Counted from the first letter of the stretch, positions 1 through 12,242 are shown. The stretch: 64,000 bases of DNA from Hermatobates lingyangjiaoensis (GCA_026182355.1 JAPFBL010000034.1:1806501-1870500), one strand, 5' to 3'. A program made the numbers and translations. The notes: generated by a model not told the origin, from the letters alone.

Positions 1-950
1 GACAATACAAGTCATACTGTTGATGGAACAAATAAAATGATACCAAATAATAGAGCATTACGTGGAGGTTGAGTTGAAGTAATTTGCTTTAAAATTAGAA
101 TAATTACAAAGATGTTATAGTACATTTTCTGTTTTCAGAATTTTTTTTTTTTGCGCTGAACGGATTATTATGGAATATTTTGCCAAACATTGAAGACAAA
201 ATAGGTAATTTATGGAAAAAGGATCGTTAGATTTCAAAGACAGAAAAGAGTAATGAAGATATAAGAAGTGGATATTCATCATAGACTAATGATCTAAGAC
301 GAATATACTTGTCAAATTTGTTACATTTATTAAACAAAAAAAATTAAGTTATTCGACTGCAATTAACATGATGTTTAGGTTTAATGAAAAGATTTGAAGT
401 GATTTAGCACTTAACAAGAGATGAAAGAAGAATAACATTCCTGCATGTAAAAAATCAACGCCAATTCTGATGCTTGCCATGGAATGATGGGTTTGTCTCA
501 CAAAATGCTGTAATCAATCTGTACATTGCACCCTTGAACAAAATTTCAAAAGAGATGTAAATTTTCGTGTACTGTCATGATTCATATTAAATTTGGGTAA
601 TATTCAAGTAAAGGGAATGGGCTCATTCCTTCTATGTTACAAAATGTATACTAATTTTAAACTAAGACTTCAAGTTGTCATGATGTTTGATATTATGTTT
701 CCTTATAGTATATTAGGGTGTAGGCTAGTCCAAATTTTTAGTGGTACTGGTTTTTATTGAAGTTTATTGATTGTTTGAGTATTAATAAGTACGAATTTTG
801 TATTATTTTTGTATACTAACCATGAGTTTACAATTCCAGCCAGACTTTAAGATAAGTTAAATTTAATTAGAGCAAGGAATGTTCGGAATGTCTGACACAA
901 ACTGATAACCTCACGGCTTTAGGATTCAGGAGCATTTTTGGAGGAAACCT
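1..950. other. AT-rich stretch, nothing recognised
   Basis: No open frame of note, no repeat structure and no recognisable coding similarity on either strand. Confidence 0.6.
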
Positions 951-1490
951 TATTCCCTGACTTGCTGAGATTCTGATACGTTGTTCGTAATTCTGTAAGG
1001 CTAGCCTTACAGTTCGATTCCCTAACCTGCTGAGTTTGATAACCAAAGTTCGATTCCCTAACTTGCTGAGCTGCTGATACGTTGTTCGTAATTCTGTAAG
1101 GCTAGCCTGATATATTGATTCCCTGACTTGCTGAGATTCTGATACGTTGTTCGTAATTCTGTAAGGCTAGCGTGATATATTGATTCCCTGACTAGCTGAG
1201 ATTCTGATACGTTGTTCGTAATTCTGTAAGGCTAGCCTGATATATTGATTCCCTGACTTGCTGAGATTCTGATACGTTGTTCGTAATCCTGTAAGGCTAG
1301 CCTGATATATTGATTCCCTGACTAGCTGAGATTCTGATACGTTGTTCGTAATTCTGTAAGGCTAACCTGATATATTGATTCCCTGACTTGCTGAGATTCT
1401 GATACGTTGTTCGTAATTCTGTAAGGCTAGCCTGATATATTGATTCCCTGACTTGCAGGGATGCTGTTACGTTGTTTGTAATTCTGTTAC
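951..1490. repeat. 65-bp minisatellite, about 8 copies
   Basis: The landmark GTTGTTCGTAATTCTGTAAG recurs with a spacing of exactly 65 bases from 1081 to 1471 (1081, 1146, 1211, 1276, 1341, 1406, 1471). An earlier copy at 980 is separated from the next by 101 bases, that is one unit plus a 36-base partial duplication. Units read CCCTGACTTGCTGAG or CCCTGACTAGCTGAG, and the two forms alternate through the middle of the array, which suggests spread as a 130-bp dimer. The unit has no sustained reading frame. The last unit is diverged. Confidence 0.95.
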
Positions 1491-2323
1491 CGGTGTGATC
1501 ACAGTATTATATGGAAACAATCTGCGTAATTGTTAGATTAATAATGATTGTTTAAAATTGAAATCATTCTTAATAAAATTGGTACCACTCGTAGATTAAA
1601 CTACCAGGATTCAGTGAAATATTAATAATCATGCTAAATGTTTAAACAATACTGCGGTTTCTTGTTTTTGTTTTCTTTTTATTAAAGGTTCATTTAAGGG
1701 ACGTTTTCTTCGTTAGAGATAACAATGTTTTCGAAGTCTAGGTGTCGTTTCAAACGTACACTGACTTAGGAAATTAAAAAAGTTTGACAATCTTGAGTTG
1801 GGCAAATAAAATTGCAACTGGCTTGGCAAAGAAGTTAGGAAGAGTCAACACTGCTAACTGAATCAGTTTGAGTGGGTGACAGACATTGTGGAAACAGAAA
1901 TGAAAACTACATTCTGACTCAAGGAGCATGCGCTCCTGTAGCTTATAGCAGAAACACAATTTCATTTATGTAAAATGACAGAGTGCACAAAACCGTGATC
2001 TCTTAATTAGGGAAATATAGGGAGCCATACTCGTATATGCCGTCAAGTACCACAAAATATTTTAATTTTTGTTTCGTTAAATATAATTAGTTAATATAAA
2101 ATTATTTCATATAAACAGAATCTACTACAACCTGTTTCATTTATTAATTATATAATAAATATTGCTTTATTTGTTTACAATAAAATGGTGGCTATATAAT
2201 CAAACCTTTGGTGAGATTAATAACTAGATTAATAGAAAGCAATACTCAGAACATTTGAGTAAAGTAAATTTAAACAAATATCAAGAAATATTCAAGCAGT
2301 TATTGTGCAGTTTTTACTCAAGA
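1491..2323. other. AT-rich stretch, nothing recognised
   Basis: Only short chance frames, such as 1774-1965 on the minus strand, with no domain-like pattern. Confidence 0.55.
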
Positions 2324-2467
2324 TAGTGGAAAAAATATATTACGTCTTCTCACCGTAACAGTTAGTCCTGATCATCAGGCACATTGACTCATGATGAACA
2401 CTTAGTGTTCGACACGCGTAGTAAAATATATTCTTCGTGGTGAAGACGTAATATATTTTCCTCACTA
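2324..2467. repeat. Short inverted repeat carrying a hammerhead-like relic
   Basis: Arms 2324-2354 and 2439-2467 are reverse complements around AATATATTACGTCTTC, with a few mismatches. Between them, 2388-2420 on the plus strand reads like a degenerate copy of the motif found intact at 55266-55298: ATGATGAACAC, a short loop, GTGTTC, then GACACGCG in place of GAAACGCG. The left-hand partner is reduced to a CCTGATCATCAGG remnant. I read this as an old inverted pair of PLE terminal repeats. The repeat is clear; the PLE assignment is inference from better copies. Confidence 0.6.
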
Positions 2468-3003
2468 TTTAACAAATTACATATAGATTGTAATTTATGA
2501 ATACTTTATCAGTTTTTGATAAATAATTATTAAATTATTTACTAGTTTAAGAGTTTATCAGAAATAATTTCCTGAGAAAATTAGCAAAACAGACATGAAT
2601 AAGAAGAAATACAGAAGAATACATTTCGGTGATTATTTTTAATCATGCCTATATTAACAAACAATGAAAATAATAATATCACAGAATGTAAAAGAAGTTA
2701 GGCAAAGTGATTATTCTTTTATATATTGGCTAGAGTTAAAAACAGTGAGTAATGCGAAGATAGTGTCTAAAATCTTCTAAGACGATAGGAGAAGTGAGGG
2801 AGGAATATAATCCAGGTAAAAATATGTATAGAGCGCATTATGTAGACGTTAACAGGTTATTAGGCATCAAGTGTAATAATTATTTAAGAGTATTAAACGT
2901 AGCTAGTTATATAAGTAAGGATTGTCTGGGTATGTTAGGTTAAGAGTAACAAGGAAAGATATAGACAAACTGGCTGCCGTGCCAACCAGGGGATATAATA
3001 TTT
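2468..3003. other. AT-rich stretch, nothing recognised
   Basis: No repeat, RNA gene or coding pattern seen. Confidence 0.5.
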
Positions 3004-3468
3004 GTCTAAAGAAGTGCTTCCCAAACTTTTTCGAGCGACCGCCCCCTTGGGTCCGTAAACCTATACTCAACACTCCTCAATAATCAGAATCATAGACTAA
3101 ATAACGAAATGAGTAACATTTTAATAATGAAATTAATATAATGACTAATCGAATAATTATTTATAATCCAATATATGTATTGTTTCATAGCATACTTATG
3201 CAAAAGAATTAATACACAATAAAAGAAACTTAGATGAGAATATACTTTTAACATAAAAATAAATTATCAAAACAAATAATTTTAAGAAAACTTTTCCTAG
3301 AAGTTTACATGTGGTGTTTTCACTTAAATTTAGAAATTATATTGCATGGACATTTTCAATTTATGGAAATAGAATCCCCAACTCCTTTTTGCATTAGTGC
3401 CCCCCCGATATCAAAGCACCGCCCTCAGGGGGGCGGTACCGCCCTCTTTGGGAAACACTGGTCTAAAG
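3004..3468. mobile_element. hAT-type non-autonomous element (MITE) with 8-bp target duplication
   Basis: The 449-bp element (3012-3460) is flanked on both sides by the 8-bp direct repeat GTCTAAAG (3004-3011 and 3461-3468), the target-duplication length of hAT transposases. Its ends are imperfect terminal inverted repeats: left AAGTGCTTCCCAAAC, right (reverse complement) CAGTGTTTCCCAAAG. CAGTG-TTTCCCAAA is a typical hAT/Charlie-like terminus. Both ends continue into C-rich or G-rich subterminal stretches (CCGCCCCC at about 3050; runs of G at 3427-3434). The interior is AT-rich and encodes no transposase, so it would need an enzyme supplied from elsewhere. Confidence 0.85.
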
Positions 3469-3691
3469 CATATGCAAATCAATGGTATCCCATGAGAAGT
3501 GTTCATTGTAATAAAAGTATTTATAGGATATAATAGAAGGGAAGCGTGCGCTCGTAACCAAGAATAGTAACTTACCTGGAAGGGCAAAAGTAACGAGAAG
3601 AAAATGCCATTGTACATAAGTGTTTATTTAAGATAAAGGTAAATGCTAAGATAAGAGGATGGTTGATTCTATATGTCAGTAAGGTAGTTAT

Positions 3692-3930
3692 GGGGGCCAG
3701 GTTAGCTCAGTGGTTAATGTACTCGCCTCTGGACTGATAGTCCGGGGTTCAATCCCCACCTGGTCCTAGATTTATTCACGCGGTAAGTGAATAAATCTGA
3801 GAACGTCGTTCCTTGGAGAGGACGTTAAGCCCTCGGTCCTGAGCCTGTACAATGTCAGGTACTCTTTAAAGATCCCTATTCTAAATGCATTTGACTTAGG
3901 CAAAGTTTAGGAATCTCAATGTAGAATCTG
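3692..3930 (+). mobile_element. tRNA-derived SINE, copy 1
   Basis: The head (about 3695-3767) resembles a tRNA: an acceptor stem GGCCAGG pairing with CCTGGTC, an A box TTAGCTCAGTGGT and a B box GGGTTCAATCC, the internal RNA polymerase III promoter. It is followed by a tRNA-unrelated body that recurs in the minus-strand copies at 29979-30202 and 21695-21925 (ATTTATTCACGC, CGAGCCTGTAC or GAGCCTGTAC, AAAGATCCCTA, ending in GTAGAATC). The shared body and repeated occurrence mark it as a SINE and not a functional tRNA gene. The tail region is simple and has no long poly(A). Confidence 0.85.
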
Positions 3931-4836
3931 TAGAAATCACCGATCAAACAAAAAACCGGTAAACAGCTGACCTTATCACCCGATAAGGGGTCGGTTTAAA
4001 CAATATATAAAAAAAAAGTAGTTGTATCATGTGAATACTAATTGGTGAGTGAGTTAATGCAGAATGGCAGTCCACATTATTTTATTTTATTTTTAGTCCT
4101 TTATTTTATTGTTTTAAAAAGTTTGATTATTTCTTTATTTTCTCATTATATTAATTATAATATTATAATTTATATTAGAATAGGTAAAACCGTCATACCT
4201 ATTTCCAATATAAATAATACTAACTTCGATATTATTAAGAATATTATAAATAATTAAATATAAATTGTTTAAACCACGATATGTAATTTAAATGGTAAGT
4301 AACCTTGCTTATTGTTTCTCAGTCGTTTTCATGTGAAGTCTCACTGAAAGAAATCAAAATTTTCGGAGACTACTGATTTTGGAAAAGCTTATTTGTTTGT
4401 TTCAAATTCTCTTATTTCTAGACTTTATATTTCGAGTATTTTAGATGCGGGAAGTGTACCTTAGTTGCCATTTATTGCCCACTTAAGTTACACGTGACCG
4501 AACGATCAGGTTGATTATGCATCAGGATTCCTTAATTTTACCGCTCTCGTGTCAACTGGAGATGAAATAGGCTGATCTCGTACACAGAGGCGCTTAGCAG
4601 GCTAATAGTTACTTCAACGATATTTTCTATTTTTCATAACCAAGAATCTATCTCTAATTAGTGGGATAATTGGATAATAAGAAGCTTATGCTTATTAATA
4701 TTTGGTCCTCAGTAACGCTTTTCAAAGAGCTAAAACGCCCTAAATAAACTGAAATAGTACAAGGTATATAGTACCAAGTGGTATTCATCACATAGTCCTA
4801 TCTCTATCTTTCCTACCTATGAAGTTGTCGTTATTT
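3931..4836. other. AT-rich stretch with one small hairpin
   Basis: A hairpin at about 3968-3993 pairs CTTATC with GATAAG around ACCC. A 71-codon frame at 4042-4257 is made of Ile, Asn, Tyr and Phe codons from AT-rich sequence and is not credible as a gene. Confidence 0.5.
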
Positions 4837-6358
4837 CTCTATTTCAATGGTGGGTTCATTACGAAATGTACATTTATTTCTCTACATGTTTGCATATGTA
4901 AAAGAGATAGGTCATCAATAGACAGTCATATTTCAAACAATATATTTCTATATATCTGAACAGCTCCTACTTCATTGAGTCACCTGGAAAATATCACACA
5001 CCTTCTTTTTCCCCTATTATACTCATGACAATGAACAATTCCATGAAAAGGTAATGTAATGACAATATCACAAGATATTGTGATAGTGTCATCACTCAAA
5101 CCACTATGTTGAATTTACTCATTATTAGAGATACAATAGTAAATCTTCAAAAAAAGGATATTTCTGAATTCTGTCAAACTTGAGGTTTATCTGCTTTATT
5201 AACAATGAATAAAACTGAAATTACTCTGGATTTATTTACTAAAATCGGTCCAATGCAATTATTTATCAAACAGATTTCTAAACCTTTGCCAAATGTATAT
5301 TCATAAAGCGAAAGTTTACTTGCAAAGAAAATATTAAAATAAAGATAACATCTCATTAATAAAGACATTATTTAATCCTCATGTGACAGAGTTGGTATTG
5401 AGCTGTTCAAACATGAAGGAACAAATTTAATTAGAACCTATTGGAATTAATGATGTCCACATAAAGGAAGTGGAGAAAATTCAAGACCATTTGTACTAAG
5501 GAAGGGCGAGCTTAATAAAACCTCACTGCTCCAGATATTGTCGGTTTGGTAGAACAAAATTAGTTCTGAGTTTACAATATTACTTACAAGTTATTCAGCT
5601 TTAGGAATACCAAAAACAATTTATATTAATTAAATATCCAAACAATTTTTATAAAATGAGCTGTAATTAACAAAAGTATTTTTTTGAAATGAATTATTTA
5701 ATATTACTCGGAAATTAAACGCTGTTTAATTTATAGAAATAATCTTTAGAAAAGATCAATGTAAGCTGTAATTAAAAAACAAAATGCTTTTAGCTATTTA
5801 TTAGACTTTATTGGTTGAAATTAAAGTAGAGAATACATCAAAATCCTGTTGTTGGAAGTGATAGAACTAAATATGGCTACTCCATCATTATGCAACCATC
5901 TCCAGTTTCTCGTTCCCTTAATTAACAATTGATTACATTAATTGCTGCTTTACGACCAACACCAAAGCAAACCTCACTCAGTTGGCATTAATTAAGCAAG
6001 CACCAGGTGATAGCAATACAGAGCATCACGTTTAGGGGAGAACACATCTATAATCAAATATTCTTCCTGCTAGTTGATTCACTACTATATCCTCTTTGTG
6101 TGATAACACTATCAAGATATCTTGTGACATTGTCAGTACATTACTTTTTCATGGAATTGTTCATTGTCATGAGAATAATAGAGGAAAAACAGGAAATGCG
6201 ATATTTTCCAGGTGACTCAATGAAGTGGGAGCAGTTCAGATATATAGAAATATTTTATTTTAAATATAACTGTCTTTTGATGACATATATCTTTTATGTA
6301 TGCAAACATATAGACAAATAAATATATATTTCGTAAAATAAACCACCATCGAAATAGA
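4837..6358. mobile_element. Foldback (long terminal inverted repeat) element, about 1.5 kb
   Basis: Left arm 4837-5100 and right arm 6095-6358 are diverged reverse complements over about 260 bases. Shared blocks in the same order include CCACCATTGAAAT-like ends, TTTGCATATGTAAAAGA, TGAGTCACCTGG, CATGACAATGAACAATTCC and CACAAGATAT. The 1-kb centre is AT-rich with no transposase frame; the 104-codon frame at 6007-6321 merely runs through the right arm. No clear target duplication could be recognised. It could be a foldback or MITE-like DNA transposon or a duplicated inverted segment. Arm divergence suggests it is old. Confidence 0.65.
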
Positions 6359-8843
6359 CCAACAACGTAAACTTCAAAGTCAAAAACACAGACAGTCTAA
6401 CGTATAAATGTAAATGCATTAAAAGCGTGCAGAACCGGTTTTCTTAATAACAAAAAGATTATATTAAAGATTTATCTGTATCAATTTATTGATGTTTAAC
6501 ATCTGATGTAACAGTTAATATTTTTTTCAATTTCGAAACTTTGCAATTCCATCTATTAAAAAAGTAAGGACTACTAATCATATAACACAGTATGATATCA
6601 GCATATATGTTACATATATTATAAAATACATCAATTTTACTTATATGTATTAACATATATGGTATTAACATGTAACAGTTAAGCCTTCAAGATTGAGATG
6701 GAAGGATCCACAAAGTCATTTTTTTCCTAACATGCAAGCTGTTATTATATATTAGTTATGCTTGCTGAGATATAACTAAAGTCATATTCTAAATTAAACA
6801 GGTTTATTTTTTTTTTTATGAAACATCCTCAGAATTTGTGCATGTTGTGCTATCCAAAAAGCAAAGTTAACTCTAAATTAATTAATTAAATTGTTAATTA
6901 ATATTTCTAATATTGGATGCATGCAGTAAAGTTTAGAGTAGACCACTCTCAATAGTTTACTCGTACTTAGAGTTATGGGTAAGTGTTCAACTAGCAACAT
7001 GTAGAACGCTAGCTTAAATTTACTTAATGAAAGCAAGTTAATTAAATTAGAAGGCAAACCAAAGTCTGCAGGATATTATCTTTAACAAAAATATAATAAA
7101 GACAACTAGAACCTGCAAATAACGAAGCTTACTTTTTATAAATATTTTAAAATGCTAATTAAATATTTTGTATCGAGCAACTCTGTTCCTATATAAGATA
7201 CAGCTGTTACACCAACAAAGATCAAAAGGTAATTCAAATATATAAATAATTTTTTCCCATGGCAAAAGTGGTTTGAGTTACAATTGTTTTCTTTTCATCA
7301 TTATATCGTAAAAGATAACGTTTTTAGTGAAAACTTAAAAAAGAAAATGTGAAAGAGGACGAAAATAACCCAGTCACTAGCAGCACAAGCTTGATGATCC
7401 CAAGAACGGATACATAAATACTAGTGTCAATTATTTACATAACAATAAAACAACAATACACATCATGTTATTATATTTTCAATTTAGTTTTATCGATCAT
7501 TGATTTTTGGCTTGTGTATAGCACGTTGCTTATCTTCCTAATAAACTGGCACTCTTGAACCCACGTGATTTGATAATGATTCATCAAATTATTAACAATT
7601 CGGTACAACTAAAACCTTTTCTTTAATAATTTTATTCATGATCTAGTAAAACCTGCTACAAGCTTCGATTTTGGTTAATTGCCCAAGATATATATTAGCT
7701 TCTAAGCGAAGCTCGCAGTTTTAAGAGAATAATGTTTGCTGGCGAGATTATATTTACTAAGCTCCAAGGGACTGACAGAATGAACGCAATGGTTCCTATC
7801 TTTACTCTTAGTCCGGTTATCTAAATGCTAATTTGTCCACATCTAGTTTGCAAACGACGCTCATCAAAGCAGTGAAATCGGTGTCAAAGTCAGATTACAT
7901 CTCGTACCCTTCTTCTAGCTGACATTGAAATGCAAATAAAATGCAAATCATTGCTTTTTATTAGGAAAAAATCATAACAGAATTGCAAAAAGTTTATTTC
8001 ATATCAAAGGAAATTATTTATCAAAGCAGATAGTAAATATTTATTGGTAGTCAATCAAGTCGTACAGTGTTCCAGCCAACAGTTTTCAAGGCAATAAAAA
8101 TTTAGAGAAAATTCTTATTTCATTCTTCTAAATATTATGAGTTCTCCTCTTGGAAGCATGATCATATTAACTGATAGAGCTATAACTTAGGTAAACACTA
8201 TTTAATTTCGCAGATTATTAGAAAGACCTTTTACTCGTAATACACAGGAAAAGAAGAAGAATTGAGATGTCTATGCGTGTTTATTTAAATAAATAAGTGA
8301 AAGCATAGGTAAAAGATAAACAAAAGTTGCTATATTTACATATATACCGACAATTCTCGATTTACGTTCATTCGTTTTACTTTTTTTCCGATGTTACGTT
8401 CAAAATTTTAATACCAAAAAAAGTCAAAAAAATAAATTACAATTTCAAAAATATAATAGAAAATGTTGAACATGTGAATTTGAATTCGGTTGGAGTACCA
8501 TTTGAATAAAACTCACCTAATTGAAATTAAAAATACATTTCTTTCACTTGAATTTAATTTACGTGTTTGAAATTACATTCATGTTATTATTTATAATATA
8601 ATATTTAGGGGTGTTTAATAAGATACGGTATTTGAATTAATGGATGTATAGTACTTTATGAACGGAATCCATTACTAGAACGTACAGTACCAACTTACGT
8701 TCATTTTACGTACAGTACCAACACTGTACGTTTGACTCGTTGATGTGCTGGCTGATTCACCATTATGGGGATTTTTAATTATCGCGCATAGAAGTGAAAT
8801 CGAGACAAAATTAACCCACTGAAGGAAGTTAGACAAAAGAGTG

Positions 8844-8846
<3 letters not shown>
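6359..8846. other. AT-rich stretch, nothing recognised
   Basis: About 2.5 kb of AT-rich DNA with only chance frames (for example 6486-6671 minus and 8327-8509 plus) that show no domain pattern. Confidence 0.5.

Positions 8847-8892
<46 letters not shown>
8847..8892. repeat. (GA)n microsatellite
   Basis: About 23 uninterrupted GA units. The minus-strand serine/leucine frame that crosses it is a product of the repeat. Confidence 0.98.
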
Positions 8893-8895
<3 letters not shown>

Positions 8896-9399
8896 AGAGT
8901 GATTGTAAAAGCATAGATAGAGGGAGCAATCGGTGATAAGACGAGGAAAGGAACTTCGTCCATTCCTTTTCTACTCCCTTTTTTCCTCCTTTTACAATAA
9001 AACCCTATAGTGTTCTCTCACTCTCTTGCTCTCACTATAAACCCTCTATTTCGTTTATTATTATATCAAATATATGTTTGTAATTTTATTTGTAATGAAA
9101 CTTACACCTTCTTATTTGTGATTTTGTCTATTTTCTATAAGAATTGAGTTACTACAGAAGGTTGTAGCTGCATTTAATAGACTGAATTAACAACGAATAA
9201 AATACAGCTTATAAAAGAACAAAATTTATAAAAAATTAAATATTTCAGTATAATATTTATATTCCCGGAATTTCTTTAGTTTCAGTTATTTTCCTCTTAA
9301 TATACTTCAATATTATCATTTTTTTTAGTTTTTATTATTTATATTTAATCATTTTCTTCAGTTTCACTTATTATTTCACTTATTCCTAGTTTATTCTTC
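8893..9399. other. AT-rich stretch, nothing recognised
   Basis: Contains only pyrimidine-rich CTCTC tracts near 9015-9035 and AT-rich sequence. Confidence 0.5.
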
Positions 9400-9580
9400 T
9401 TACTTGACTTGAACCGGGCACGCTTGTGACAACACTGTTGGTCTCCAACCGTCGCTTCGCAAGTGCACTTGTGTCTCTATCTCAACTCTCCTGAAGACGT
9501 TCACAAAAAAATAGAAAGTAAGTGTGTTCGTATCTTTATTCTGTGTCAATAGTTTACTGTGAAACGTATACATATATATT
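9400..9580 (+). mobile_element. PLE-type terminal-repeat relic, hammerhead family 2
   Basis: Related in reverse orientation to 47683-47822: both share the block around TTGAACCGGGCA, a CTCTCCTG...GACG core and the end AAGTGTGTTCG. The core at 9485-9518 is CTCTC-CTGAAGA-CG-TTCAC followed by a run of A and TAGAAAG, so the GAA-AATT part has decayed. Assigned to the PLE group by likeness to better copies at 12455-12489, 25343-25368 and 47738-47775. Confidence 0.5.
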
Positions 9581-9598
9581 TCAAAGTAGAGGAAAAAC

Positions 9599-9765
9599 CA
9601 TAGAGAAATTAAAAGCACACACTTACACGGTGAGAAACTTACACGTTCTTACGGAGACCAACCGTATCTGAACCAATGAGCCTGATTTGTCTCTCTTATC
9701 TCCCCAAAAGACGGTTCAAACCAAAAATTAGAGACTGTAAGTGTGTGCTTTTAATTCTCTATGTT
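9599..9765. repeat. Inverted repeat, hammerhead family 2 relic
   Basis: Arms 9599-9628 and 9730-9763 are reverse complements (AGAGAATTAAAAGCACACAC against its complement). The right arm is preceded by a degenerate core at 9703-9738: CCCAAAAGA, a GGTT-CAA-ACC stem and AAAATTAGAGAC. The same unit end recurs at 12425-12460, 47440-47465 and 52408-52440, so this is a dispersed family. Confidence 0.6.
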
Positions 9766-9929
9766 CCTTTCTCTACATTCAACTATATTTGTCCGTTCCG
9801 GATCGTATTTCCAAGGAAAAACTATATATATGTCACATTAAATTTACGGCCTATTGTTTTTTTAATTAATTTTTTGGATAACTTTTACAAAGCCCTTAAG
9901 AGTCTTTTGAATTCACAATATATAATTAT

Positions 9930-10063
9930 ATATATATAAACTAAAATTTTCAAAAGAACATACAAAAAAGAAATCACTGAACTCAATACTATATTTTGAT
10001 GTCCTCGTCGTCAGGAATAGATGTCAATTGCTCCAAAGGCTGATAACGACATTATCAGTCACA
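9930..10063 (-). mobile_element. Dispersed repeat, hammerhead family 7, abutting (TA)n
   Basis: Matches 47503-47616 in reverse orientation over more than 100 bases (shared blocks GATGTCCTCGTCGT, AAATCACTGAACTC, GGCTGATAACGAC). The minus-strand core at 9989-10014 reads CTGACGA, C, GAGGACATC, AAA, ATAT, A: the hammerhead layout with G12 changed to A. It runs straight into (TA)n at 10063. Confidence 0.55.
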
Positions 10064-10190
10064 TATATATATATATATATATATATCACTTAATAAAACC
10101 AAACACAATCCAAACTGGACACAATACGAGTTCTAACATTCTATTCTAAAGAAATCATATATATATATATATATACATATATATATCTGA
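10063..10190. repeat. Two (TA)n tracts flanking a family 2 repeat end
   Basis: (TA)n at 10063-10086 and an interrupted (TA)n at 10158-10190 enclose a segment containing CCAAACTGGACACAATACGAG, which is also found beside the palindrome at 25140-25160. Confidence 0.85.
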
Positions 10191-12113
10191 AAAAACAACA
10201 CATAAAACTTCATGTGTAGTTTTTTTCAGTTCACTGTTCGGTTTGAACTGTTTAGTAATTTACAGATCAATTATGCCACCCAACTAAAAGTTGGGGAGAG
10301 AATCAAAACTGAAAATGAAGATTGAAAAGAGATATGAATTAATAGAGAAGTATTAAAAATAAAGATAAAGTAGAAGAACAAATAAAAGTAATTGATGATA
10401 AAAGAGAAGGAATGTGACGAAATTAGAAGGAAGAAATTCCATAATACAGCGGCAAGTCTATAGAAACCCGAGAAACAGTAATGAAGAGGATTGTTCTGAT
10501 GTCTCCTGAGTCTAGAATGATGAGCGATTATAGAAGTAGAACACTGCTTTCATAATTAGAACAATAATGGCAAAATTATTTTATACCACTCGCTAAATAC
10601 ATGAACATGAACAACGTACGAGTACAGCAACTAGTTCCATGGAAACACGGAGTCATGCACATGGAGCTATCAGTTAACTAATCATTGTAAAACCTAAAAT
10701 AATAGAATTCAATGATTTGTTAAAAAGATAAGGAGATATCACATGGGTAATAACTGAATTGTCATTAAGTTTTTGATGGAAGGAAAAACATTAGTAAAGA
10801 AACGAACATATCTGTTTTATGGATTAAAAATTTTTCATTGACCCCAAGTGCAATACTTTTTAGATCTACATTTATAAGGAAGAAGGTGTTATTTGTCATA
10901 TTGTTGATTACAGGCAGAGGGTGTAGGTTGAGGAATAGAGAAGGGGCAGCAAGTCACCAACACCATTGCGTGTCATTATATACAGAAAGATTGGCATCCA
11001 AACCAGGGTGTACTGCAATGTTCGCTCTTACCAGCAGACGAAGTCGAATAATGCTTAGCTCGGGGTAAATTTTTTGAATGCTCGGTCACACTGGAGGTGT
11101 TAGTCTCGTCATCTTCGTCTATACGCAAAAAAAAATAATTTGTAGAACAAAAAAAAAAGGTTAGTAAACAAATGAAAATAATAAAGAAACTACATAAAAA
11201 ACATAAAAGTAAAAACTGGATTAAAAGAAGAAAAAAAAACAAAATGTATACATATGTTACACAAAAATGATACTATAGAACATTTTCTGCGTTCAGATAC
11301 TACGATCACTATTAAACAAGTTTGAACAAAAAATTGTCATATAATCATCACACACACCACTTCTTCATTAGAAAAATAAAAAACAATTGAGGCAAAAAAT
11401 GTATAAGGAATGACAAAATATATTTATTCAGGTATATCATTTAACGGACAACTGTCCAGCTTAGACAATCAAAAATATTTTTATCTATACACTTCACATA
11501 AAAAACATTTATATCGTGTTTTTAATCCTTCATATCATTCTATAATTTTATATAGACATATATACAAATATACGAACGCTTGAAACAAAAATGAAATTAT
11601 TATTATAGCAAACACTTCTTCAATGAAAAAAAAAACCATTGGTTCTATGATTTCTTAAGGATTATTCGTGACCTACTTGTTTTGGCCAAAAGAGCATAGT
11701 AGAATTTCTTAATGTTCTATAGATGTTGATATACATCTAAATAAAAAGGACGCTTAAAAGAGATCAGAGAAACTCACTCATATTTCTACCTCGTCACTAT
11801 CGGGTAGGGAGATCAAGAACTGACTTGCTCTGAAGATAGGTGATAACTCTGGAAGTTATCTAATGTTCTTATTGTTGTATTAGAAAAACAAATTTATCAT
11901 TTACATTGAACTCTTCAATTAACTGATTAATTTTTATTTCAATGAGCATATCTGAAATTATTACTGTTGAACATGTAAAATAATACCACGTGATATTTAA
12001 TGTTCACCTAAAGTAGAACAGTCGTGACCTAACTTTGGATCAAAATGGTTTTATGTCCTTTTTGTGCAAGATCATGGGAAATGTTTTCTTAGTAAAACAA
12101 TTTTTACTGTTAC

Positions 12114-12116
<3 letters not shown>
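10191..12116. other. AT-rich stretch, nothing recognised
   Basis: Frames at 10838-11068 (plus) and 10976-11242 (minus) overlap each other and show no domain pattern. No RNA gene or structured repeat was seen. Confidence 0.5.

Positions 12117-12160
<44 letters not shown>
12117..12160. repeat. (TA)n microsatellite
   Basis: About 22 TA units, directly abutting the PLE fragment that follows. Confidence 0.98.
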
Positions 12161-12162
<2 letters not shown>

Positions 12163-12242
12163 CGTTAAAGCTGGGAGCAGTCCTTCTAGGATACATATAT
12201 TTAAAAAATGTGTTGGTGATACAAATCACCATCGTCAGGAAA
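12161..12242 (-). mobile_element. PLE terminal-repeat fragment: hammerhead-like core plus N-terminal ORF end
   Basis: On the minus strand, 12238 down to about 12205 reads CTGACGA, T, then a perfect 6-bp stem GGTGAT-TTGT-ATCACC, then AACACAT in place of GAA plus palindrome. Downstream the sequence encodes LEGLLPALTK before running into (TA)n as YIYIY. GLLPKYT next to (TA)n also occurs at 49440-49464, 49518-49545 and 32930-32957, where it belongs to PLE N-terminal coding sequence. The fragment is short and degenerate, so family membership rests on these two shared marks. Confidence 0.55.

Noticed and set aside
3692..3767. A tRNA gene
   Set aside because: Acceptor stem and A/B boxes are present, but the same head with a common downstream body recurs elsewhere, which indicates a SINE.
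4042..4257. Possible small membrane protein
   Set aside because: Ile/Asn/Phe-rich translation of AT-rich DNA; typical chance frame.
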